From: Haliotis asinina
Taxonomy: Eukaryota > Mollusca > Gastropoda > Lepetellida > Haliotidae
Direction: 5' to 3'
Length of the DNA: 64,000 nucleotides
Assembly: GCF_037392515.1 (NCBI RefSeq)
Contig: NC_090288.1
Span: 12,629,969 to 12,693,968, forward strand
Positions 59,501 through 64,000 of the stretch are shown piece by piece (the stretch's first letter is position 1; every line of letters begins with the position of its first letter). A program made the position numbers and the translations under genes. A model generated the notes under the pieces. It made no database searches. It worked only from the letters and a program-made list of their open reading frames with translations, and had not been told where the DNA came from.

Positions 59501-62500
59501 CAAGTCCAAACTAGCTCTCCTCTTTCACACTTCCATTAAGCCATTCAACTTCTTTTAATATCATATTTATTTGGTGGTTTCACAATACTTTTGAACTCAC
59601 TGTGCGCATGTGCAGAGTGTGTAAAAATAGCCACTGGCCGATGTCCTGTTTGGTCGTGAGTGTATCGATACTGCAAAAACACACTAAAAAAATGCTTTTA
59701 TCAGGATTTTCTATGTGTTAGATATATTCATAGCTGAATACATACAACCATTTGCTCATGCTTTTCAATAATTGATGTACAATTTTGGTTGTAACTGCAT
59801 AAACTATCTCGTAAATTTTAGTTGCGAGAAGGGGATGCGCAGCAAGGATGGTGGTGGGAGATGTGTTCATACAAAAGCTTGTCCACATTAAGTAAGGTAT
59901 TTATTCAGCTAATGCCTGTCTTTGTTTCATTAATGCATTGACATCACTTGCACTTGACATATTTGTTTTGATTCTTGTTTTCTTTGGAGTGTATGTACAC
60001 CATCAATAAAGCATATGACCAAACTGGAATCTGGCCAGGGGCTATTTTTATATTCTCGGTGCATGTGCACAGGAAGTCAAAAAATTTATGTGAAACCAAC
60101 AAATGAATTTGCTGAAAAAATATATTATGCAACATATTATATTTAGGCGTACATTTTCTCAGTAAAGTGGGAGCCGTGCCTATTTATATTTATTAGATGG
60201 GTCAGTGGTCCATCAAGTTGTCTGACTTCCATTTTTGTGTCATAGTTACTGAGCGGTTTAGGCGACAAACTTTGGGTGCTGGTGATTAGGTGTCTGACAC
60301 TGCGGGTGTGGGTTCGAATCCCCCATGGGACTCAACCAAAACAAAGTAGTAGAATGAAGGAAAAGTACTTTTCTGAGAAAGTGCTGTCCCAAACATTACA
60401 TTTATCTTAACGGTAATACTGCTGTTCTTATTTTGTGAAGAAGCTGTCAAACTCACTGAATTCATAGCAAAACTGTGAAACAGACATCACAAATATCCAG
60501 ACCTGTTTTCACCCATGAGTGAGTGAGTGAGTGAGTGAGTGAGTGAGTGAGTGAGTGAGTGAGTGAGTGAGTGAGTGAGTGAGTGAGTGAGTGAGCAATA
60601 TTCATAGTAATATTCAAGCAATATTATGGCAAGGACCACCTGAAATGAGCTTCAAAAATCGTAATCAGGTCTTCGGTGTGATGAGCTAATACTTTTAAGC
60701 TAATGGAAAACCTGCCAGAGAGATGAGGCTATACCTGTCAGCCGACCCCCCAGGCCGGATGCTGGTGATAGTGAGGGGATGGGCCCTCATCTGGTCTATC
60801 TTCATCCCCCCACGAAGCGTGAATCCAAAGCCCATCCCATCCCGTTCAAGGACCACATCTGCTGTCTTGCACTGCACATTGAATGATGTTCCACCTGCAA
60901 GCATGAGACAATACTCATTTAACACGTTCAACAAGTTCAATGGGTATGGTGACACGCCATTGGCCAGACCTCAAAGAGTGAGTGAGTGAGTGAGTGAGTG
61001 AGTGAGTGAGTGAGTGAGTGTGTGCGTGAGTGAGCAAGTGAGTGATTGAATGTTTTTATATTTCAGTTGGAAATGGCATTTCAGCTTTGTCATGGCAGAG
61101 TAGGAGAGATGAGAATAGTTTATATATTGTACTCCAGACGATTGCACATGGTTGAATCAATTGTTGAGGCAGGGTATCAATAAGAACAATCTTTTGATAT
61201 ATTTCGGTATGAGACAGCCAGGGACTGTGCGACCATTCTTTGGTCACCAGCTCTATTGACTTAATCAAGATGTTCTGATGCATGTCTCTATGTAGCAGTT
61301 ATCTGTTGCCTATCAGATCAGCTGCTACAGGGAGGTGTAACCTAGTACTCTCGACAAAAGCATAGAATTTACAGTGAAATTATGACTTAATTAAATACAA
61401 CAAAACAATTGGAATCCATCACCGTGGTAACAGCATCCCATAGCTCACCTAGTTCTGGCAGCTCATACTCCACCTCCAGGATGATTCGCTCCCCGGCATT
61501 CTTTAGCAGGTTCACGATCTCATCATGCTTCAGGTTCGCCGTGCGGATCCCGTTCACAGATAGGATGTAGTCACCCACTGTCAGAGAGTCTGACCTGAAC
61601 ACAATAAATCTTGTTACTTAGCAGCACAACCTACCACTGTCAGGGAGTCTGACCTGCACACAACAATGTTCACCCACTGTCCGTGAGTTTGACCTGCGCA
61701 TAAACTAACCTTGTTACCTAGCAACAAAATCACCCAGTGTCAGTGGGCATAGACGATTTATGTTTAATTTTGGTAGTGAATGAAAGCATAATACATAATA
61801 GATGTGTCTTATGTGTTTTCCACTTTCGTGACACCTATGACCATGCAGTATGGTACTGCCAAAAAAAGAATACTAATAATCGGAGGAAATCTGGACATAA
61901 GACCCACAAAAAGCAGATCATGACAAAGTATAAGAAGCAACTCTCCACTGAGACTGTGGACCGCTGGGCTACCATGGATCCATTAAACACCTTAACAAGT
62001 TTTAAAAAGTTTTAAATACACACACATGCTGCCTTCATCATGTAAACGATACACAGTCAAGGGTTGGTTTAGTTGTTGTCTAACACTGCACTTAGCAATA
62101 TTCCAGCCATTTGGCAGCTTTCTGTGAATCATCAAGTCTGGACCAGACAATCCAGTGATTAACAGCATGCGCATTGACCTGCATAACTGGGATGACGAGT
62201 CAAGCTTAACCATCCAAAATTGCAAAAGTAACAGTGTGTGTTTGACCTTTATAAATTATAAACTAAGCACAGACATGAAGACATCATTTGAATTTTTTAA
62301 TATTCCTCCTTGATAGCTTGTGCATAAGTCTGTCCCACAGCACCTGAACCACACCATTTTCCCTTGTACCCAACCCTTTCAGCAAAGTAGTAAATGAAGC
62401 AAGTCTAGATTTCCTCAGGTTCTGAATCTCCTTTCTCGCTGGGTTTTTATTATTTTAAGTGGAATTATTTCTTTATTAAGATTTATATATATCAATATGT

Positions 62501-63686
62501 CAAAGTAGAGACGATCAGAGTCTCTACCAGTATAGATTATGATCGCAATCTCTACTTGTAGAGACTCCGATCACAATCTCTACTGGTAGAATCTCCAAGT
62601 CTAACAGATAGCAATCTCTAATCCCTGACATATAGTCAGAGACCATGCATTAGTCTACTTGTGAGTGGTGTGCAACAGCAAGGGAGGTAACTCCGTTATA
62701 CCTGTGTGCTATTCCTCCTGGTCTGAGGTTGGAGATGTGTGGTCTTGTTCCTTTGTCTGTTCCACCTGTAAGACAACACAGTTGTTGAGTAGGGATTTTG
62801 GTGGGGTCATTCACCAGGCCATATTTCTGGTTTCATAGCTGAGTCAACAACATCATAATTTACAACCATTAATATCATACACGTCAAACAAATAAACATC
62901 TTCTACAGTAGGGGTGGTGGGGTAGTCCTGTGGTTAAAGTGTTTGCTTGTCATGCTAAAGGACAGGGTTTGATTCCCCGCAACAGTACAATGCATGAAGC
63001 CAATTTCTGGTGTCCCCATGATGTTATTGCAGGAATAAAGCTACAAACAGAGTCAAACTAAACTCACTCACTCTTGTGTGCTATGATATTCTATGTATGA
63101 CATTCCCCAATATATTCCAGCAACCTGATGGTAACATGCAAATCAAGCCAGACAAACCAGTGACAGATATAATGAGTAATGATCCATGAGGTACAGTTAC
63201 AGAATACCAGATACGTCACCCTGACTCTAATGCAAACACGAAATCCTACCCTAACCTAAACCAAACCCTTACCCTAAATTGAACCCTAACCCTAACCTTT
63301 ACCAAACATAAACTTTCTTGCATTCAAAGATGGCTGAAGGTGTTCAGTGTTCTGTAATCTTGCTGATCCATGATGTTAAGAAACAAGGAAGCAAGTCTCG
63401 AAGACGGATAATCTGACTGAAGACCTCTGAAGAGTGATTTAGTGAGTATGTCTAACGCCGCTTTTATTCAAGCAACATCGGGGGACACCAGAAATTCCTT
63501 TCACACACTGTACCATTGTGGGAAATCAAACCCGAGTCTTTAGTGTGATGAACAGACACGTTAACCATTAGGCTACCCCACCGTCCCTAGCTGTAGCGCG
63601 TGCTTGAGACCTACCTGAGACAGTGAGGCCAAGGCCATAGCCTTCCTTCTTCTGTAGCTCAACATAGGCCAAACCCCGCCTCTCCT
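47359..63686 (-). CDS. GRIP1: GRIP-type seven-PDZ scaffold protein, 5' end outside the window (gene span)
   Basis: Glutamate-receptor-interacting proteins are cytoplasmic and dendritic scaffolds that bind receptor tails and transport cargo. Nineteen coding exons join in consistent phases, transcribed right to left: 63615-63686, 62702-62765, 61449-61594, 60735-60894, 59323-59468, 58432-58579, 57862-58043, 57028-57237, 56196-56388, 54813-54952, 54048-54125, 53501-53570, 52794-52939, 52162-52303, 51135-51277, 50882-50907, 49697-49859, 48369-48961 and 47359-47559. They encode 1006 residues. Carboxylate-binding loops in order are GLGL, GFGF, HLGI, GLGI, GLGM, PLGV and DFGF (PDZ1-7). PDZ1-3, PDZ4-6 and PDZ7 are separated by linkers as in vertebrate GRIP1/2. 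Invertebrates usually have one gene, so the symbol means the common ortholog. The N-terminus lies beyond 64000. Confidence 0.95.
48369..48961 (-). CDS. GRIP1: GRIP exon R (linker and first half of PDZ7)
   Basis: A 593-nt exon. It encodes an acidic/serine stretch ([17 protein letters not shown]), the conserved [20 protein letters not shown] helix, a basic Ser/Arg region, and PDZ7 from [12 protein letters not shown] through [11 protein letters not shown] to [10 protein letters not shown]. Acceptor TTTCTTCAAG after a good pyrimidine tract, phase 1 in, phase 0 out. Confidence 0.95.
49068..49292 (-). mobile_element. Family B repeat
   Basis: GGCAATATCCCAGCTATATG, AAGACAATCCAGTGATCAAC and CCTGGATCTTCACAGGTC, in a GRIP intron. 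Confidence 0.86.
49697..49859 (-). CDS. GRIP1: GRIP exon Q (linker before PDZ7)
   Basis: Encodes [36 protein letters not shown] and [18 protein letters not shown].(D/E)SWD is the conserved linker block of GRIP proteins. Phase 0 in, phase 1 out. Confidence 0.93.
49945..50106 (+). mobile_element. tRNA-like SINE (family A)
   Basis: ATTGGCCTAATGGATAAAGT, CTGGGTTCGACTCTCCACAT and GGAATATTGCTACAAAGAGC. Confidence 0.86.
50312..50462 (-). mobile_element. tRNA-like SINE (family A)
   Basis: TTTAGTTTTACACTGCTTTT tail side and GGTAGGGTAGCCTAGCAGTG head (reversed); sits in the GRIP intron before exon Q. Confidence 0.84.
50524..50866. mobile_element. MITE of about 340 bp with GTTAAATGTTTCTC ends, copy B
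   Basis: Inverted copy of the 41194 element, in the GRIP intron directly downstream of the microexon (which starts at 50882). Shared interior includes CATCAGCATGTCA and CCTACCATCCTTGTCACTTTT. Confidence 0.72.
50882..50907 (-). CDS. GRIP1: GRIP exon P (26-nt microexon)
   Basis: Encodes only (G)SKHRLLQL between PDZ6 and the linker. It has a clean acceptor (TTATCTTTCAG) and donor (GTAAGTC). It is required to convert the phase 1 exit of the PDZ6 exon to the phase 0 entry of the next one. Skipping it would break the frame. Confidence 0.82.
51135..51277 (-). CDS. GRIP1: GRIP exon O (end of PDZ6)
   Basis: Encodes [39 protein letters not shown] and [20 protein letters not shown] and LLQMAG are hallmark GRIP PDZ6 residues. 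Phase 2 in, phase 1 out. Confidence 0.96.
51750..51850 (-). mobile_element. tRNA-like SINE (family C)
   Basis: Minus-strand copy: GGTTGAGTCCCATCTGGGATTC has the B-box side, followed by a GTACCTTCAGAGTCAGGCAC stretch. Related to 60250-60350. Confidence 0.65.
52162..52303 (-). CDS. GRIP1: GRIP exon N (start of PDZ6)
   Basis: Encodes [39 protein letters not shown] and VEGGLAE. YTVEL and GGPLG.TI.GTE..DPIIIS are strong PDZ6 matches. Donor GTAGGT; K replaces the usual R across the junction. Phase 1 in, phase 2 out. Confidence 0.95.
52433..52560 (+). mobile_element. tRNA-like SINE (family A), degraded
   Basis: GGTAGATAGTGATTAAAGTG, CTGGGTTCGATTCCCACACA, weak tail. Confidence 0.78.
52586..52756 (-). 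mobile_element. tRNA-like SINE (family A)
   Basis: GAGTGAGTTTAGTTTTACGC tail side; GGGATAGCCTAGTGGTTAGA head (reversed). It ends about 40 bp from GRIP exon M. Confidence 0.88.
52794..52939 (-). CDS. GRIP1: GRIP exon M (end of PDZ5)
   Basis: Encodes [36 protein letters not shown] and [24 protein letters not shown] and EDA..LL match PDZ5. Phase 2 in, phase 1 out. Confidence 0.95.
53143..53266. mobile_element. MITE with CTTAGCxCTAAGATAG arms, copy 2
   Basis: Ends GGGCCAAGATTTTTGAAGCT and TTTGTAATTCTAGGCCC, with inner CAGCTAAGATAGCTGTAAGT mirrored by ACTTATGACTTTCTTAGCA. In a GRIP intron. Confidence 0.65.
53501..53570 (-). CDS. GRIP1: GRIP exon L (PDZ5)
   Basis: A 70-nt exon encoding [20 protein letters not shown] and VAYR, matching the vertebrate [20 protein letters not shown] block. 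Phase 1 in, phase 2 out at donor GTCAGT. Confidence 0.93.
53768..53994 (-). mobile_element. Family B repeat, partly chimeric with family A
   Basis: A family A-like ATGGGCTTCACATATTTCAG block is joined to a family B body (CCAGAGATCAACAGTGCAAG, CCCAGATCTTCACAGGTC). Confidence 0.7.
54048..54125 (-). CDS. GRIP1: GRIP exon K (start of PDZ5)
   Basis: A 78-nt exon encoding [20 protein letters not shown] and LGMTI. PSSGT(Y/F) and PKK match the vertebrate PDZ5 opening; the loop is GLGM. Phase 1 at both ends. Confidence 0.93.
54489..54835 (-). repeat. Minisatellite built from a GRIP exon end and its 5' splice site
   Basis: About 13 units of 23, 24, 29 or 30 bp; on the minus strand the core is GATGTGGCAGGTGGGTTGGAG. 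The first unit is the last coding bases of exon J (TTT GAT GTG GCA G) plus the donor GTGGGT. All units keep a GT at the donor position; two have AAGT in place of AGGT. Confidence 0.97.
54813..54952 (-). CDS. GRIP1: GRIP exon J (end of PDZ4)
   Basis: Encodes [35 protein letters not shown] and MMEIEFDVA. The donor GTGGGT at 54812 is the first of about 13 tandem copies of the same exon-end and donor sequence. Only this first donor keeps the phase needed by the next exon. Confidence 0.93.
55723..55797 (+). mobile_element. Family B repeat fragment, opposite orientation
   Basis: ACTGGTCCAGACTCGATGAT followed by GTGGAATATTGCTG. Confidence 0.72.
55888..56064 (-). mobile_element. Family B repeat
   Basis: TATATGGCGGTGGTCTGTAC, GTCTGGACCAGACAATCAAG, GACTACCCGATACCGTTAAT. 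Confidence 0.86.
56069..56166 (-). mobile_element. tRNA-like SINE (family A), head fragment
   Basis: GGGCTTGACACATTGTACCC and GCGGTAGCCTTGTGGTTGAA (reversed). It is fused to a family B copy at 55888 and lies close to exon I. Confidence 0.82.
56196..56388 (-). CDS. GRIP1: GRIP exon I (start of PDZ4)
   Basis: Encodes [40 protein letters not shown] and [18 protein letters not shown]. TEVxL followed by [11 protein letters not shown] matches PDZ4. Acceptor CTCCATCTAG, donor GTAAGA, phase 1 in, phase 2 out. Confidence 0.93.
57028..57237 (-). CDS. GRIP1: GRIP exon H (Ser/Pro-rich linker between PDZ3 and PDZ4)
   Basis: Encodes [37 protein letters not shown] and [17 protein letters not shown]. The frame is fixed by both splice phases and by likeness to the vertebrate linker (GTLPRS, a basic stretch, then SS). 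Low complexity, rich in S, P and basic residues; no domain. A longer open frame in another phase is a shadow. Confidence 0.87.
57862..58043 (-). CDS. GRIP1: GRIP exon G (end of PDZ3 and linker)
   Basis: Encodes [36 protein letters not shown] and [14 protein letters not shown], then [19 protein letters not shown] is diagnostic of GRIP PDZ3. Phase 2 in, phase 1 out. Confidence 0.96.
58180..58430 (+). repeat. Degenerate CTGTGGTGTGTAGCTGTGTT repeat
   Basis: Units of about 25 bp with TGTTCTGCTG and GTGTAGCTGTG run right up to the donor side of GRIP exon F. Confidence 0.88.
58432..58579 (-). CDS. GRIP1: GRIP exon F (start of PDZ3)
   Basis: Encodes [33 protein letters not shown] and [19 protein letters not shown] and the atypical HLGI loop match the GRIP PDZ3 pattern. 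Phase 1 in, phase 2 out. Confidence 0.94.
58736..59003 (-). mobile_element. Family B repeat, essentially full length
   Basis: Runs from GAGTGAGTGAGTTTAGTTTT and CAATATTCCAGCTATATGGC through GACCACCCGATCCCGTCAGT to CCCGGGACCTTCACGGGTC. The best copy for defining the family. Confidence 0.92.
59323..59468 (-). CDS. GRIP1: GRIP exon E (end of PDZ2)
   Basis: Encodes [35 protein letters not shown] and [19 protein letters not shown] is a nearly invariant GRIP exit strand. Phase 2 in, phase 1 out. Confidence 0.95.
60250..60350 (+). mobile_element. tRNA-like SINE (family C)
   Basis: GAGCGGTTTAGGCGACAAAC and GTGGGTTCGAATCCCCCATG; the second is a perfect B box. The A-box side and the spacing resemble a tRNA, but there is no proper anticodon arm or acceptor stem. 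Confidence 0.68.
60516..60598 (+). repeat. (GAGT)n microsatellite
   Basis: About 20 GAGT units directly beside a SINE relic; it looks like an expanded SINE tail. Confidence 0.97.
60596..60700 (-). mobile_element. tRNA-like SINE (family A), degraded
   Basis: AGCAATATTCATAGTAATAT and AATCAGGTCTTCGGTGTGAT directly follow the (GAGT)n run. Confidence 0.7.
60735..60894 (-). CDS. GRIP1: GRIP exon D (start of PDZ2)
   Basis: Encodes [34 protein letters not shown] and [19 protein letters not shown] is the PDZ2 carboxylate loop. Enters in phase 1, leaves in phase 2 at donor GTATAG. Confidence 0.94.
60975..61046 (+). repeat. (GAGT)n microsatellite
   Basis: About 15 GAGT units, the last ones degenerate, in a GRIP intron. 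Confidence 0.96.
61449..61594 (-). CDS. GRIP1: GRIP exon C (end of PDZ1)
   Basis: Encodes [18 protein letters not shown] then [18 protein letters not shown] and [14 protein letters not shown] marks the alpha-B helix start and VGDYI..VNGI the preceding strand; near-identical in vertebrate GRIP. Confidence 0.96.
62065..62220 (-). mobile_element. Family B repeat, 5' truncated
   Basis: AGCAATATTCCAGCCATTTG, GTCTGGACCAGACAATCCAG, in a GRIP intron. Confidence 0.83.
62505..62600. repeat. Nested inverted repeat of GTAGAGACT/AGTCTCTAC units
   Basis: Four related CAATCTCTAC / GTAGAGACT blocks alternate in orientation, forming overlapping hairpins in a GRIP intron. Nature unknown. Confidence 0.55.
62702..62765 (-). 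CDS. GRIP1: GRIP exon B (PDZ1)
   Basis: A 64-nt exon encoding [18 protein letters not shown] and IAHR, matching the vertebrate GG(I/T)DKDGKPRVSNLR segment. Enters in phase 1, leaves in phase 2. Confidence 0.93.
62915..63075 (+). mobile_element. tRNA-like SINE (family A)
   Basis: GGGGTAGTCCTGTGGTTAAA, GGGTTTGATTCCCCGCAACA and a tail ending ACTCACTCACTC. Confidence 0.88.
63246..63303 (+). repeat. Telomere-like CCCTAA degenerate repeat
   Basis: Contains CCCTAACC and AACCCTAACCCTAACC with irregular spacers, i.e. the complement of TTAGGG repeats. Interstitial and short. Confidence 0.7.
63437..63592 (-). mobile_element. tRNA-like SINE (family A)
   Basis: AGTGAGTATGTCTAACGCCG tail side; GGTGGGGTAGCCTAATGGTT head (reversed); 20 bp from GRIP exon A. 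Confidence 0.87.
63615..63686 (-). CDS. GRIP1: GRIP exon A (start of PDZ1)
   Basis: Encodes [20 protein letters not shown] then TVS; first exon visible from the left part of PDZ1, with a GYGLGL binding loop. Acceptor GTTTCAG, donor GTAGGT, phase 1 at both ends, so at least one more coding exon lies upstream of the window edge. Confidence 0.92.
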
Positions 63687-63832
63687 CTGAAACAAAAAAT
63701 ACCCATGGCACATTCAGTCTCCCTTACCAAGCTTCATCAGTTTCTTTTGTTAGTGCTTGTTATTTTGTTAACTCCACGTAGTACATTCCAGTCATGCCTG
63801 TTTGGTTATCTGTTGTATACCTGGGCACTTAA

Positions 63833-63985
63833 CAATTTCATGCTATATGACGACAGTCTGTAAATAATCGAGTCTGGACCATCCAGTAAACAACTGCAAG
63901 AGCATCAATCCACGATATGCGGACCACACAATGTAGTGGTTGATATTGTCCGCGTGCCATTGACCAAGTCGCTGATCCTGTTTGC
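63833..63985 (-). mobile_element. Family B repeat, degraded
   Basis: CGACAGTCTGTAAATAATCG, GTCTGGACCATCCAGTAAAC; runs to the window edge. Confidence 0.75.
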
Positions 63986-64000
63986 CTCTTGCGTCTGTCT

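Overview
This is a eukaryotic, intron-rich, AT-rich genomic window, almost certainly from a gastropod mollusc and most likely an abalone (Haliotis) or close vetigastropod. I base this on the many copies of two interspersed SINE-like repeats, one with the core GCAATATTCCAGC and one with the core CTGGACCAGACAATCCAGTG, which I recall as typical of abalone DNA, and on two recognisable animal genes. The species call is inference from pattern memory, not from a search.

Left part (about 1.5-26.7 kb, + strand): a complete ceramide kinase gene (CERK). I could join 12 coding exons whose splice phases all agree, giving a 563-residue protein with a PH-like N-terminus, a diacylglycerol-kinase-type catalytic domain with the GGDGT loop, and the ceramide-kinase CX3CX2C signature. 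Intron 1 is 16.5 kb and holds a broken Tc1 transposon, SINEs, foldback MITEs and minisatellites. The terminal exon sits in a tandem-repeat zone and has been duplicated in frame (111 bp), creating a second acceptor.

Middle (26.7-47.4 kb): convergent intergenic DNA between the 3' ends of the two genes. I see no convincing coding gene there. It holds candidate poly(A) signals, a G-rich run, a Mutator-like 511-bp MITE inserted into a 21-bp minisatellite, pogo-like and Tc1-like MITEs, SINE relics and degenerate tandem arrays.

Right part (47.4-64.0 kb, - strand): the 3' nineteen coding exons of a GRIP1/GRIP2-type multi-PDZ scaffold gene. All seven PDZ domains are present; the N-terminal exons lie beyond base 64000. 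All internal splice phases agree and the visible part encodes 1006 residues. Notable are a 26-nt microexon and a minisatellite made of about 13 copies of an exon end plus its 5' splice site.

CERK makes ceramide-1-phosphate at membranes, whereas GRIP is a scaffold for glutamate receptors and other cargo. The two are neighbours but I see no functional link between them. The strongest novelty is not a new gene system but two independent cases in which tandem-repeat expansion has captured exon-intron boundaries of conserved genes, together with a rich set of small non-autonomous elements, one of which appears to share its ends with the Tc1 relic in the same gene.
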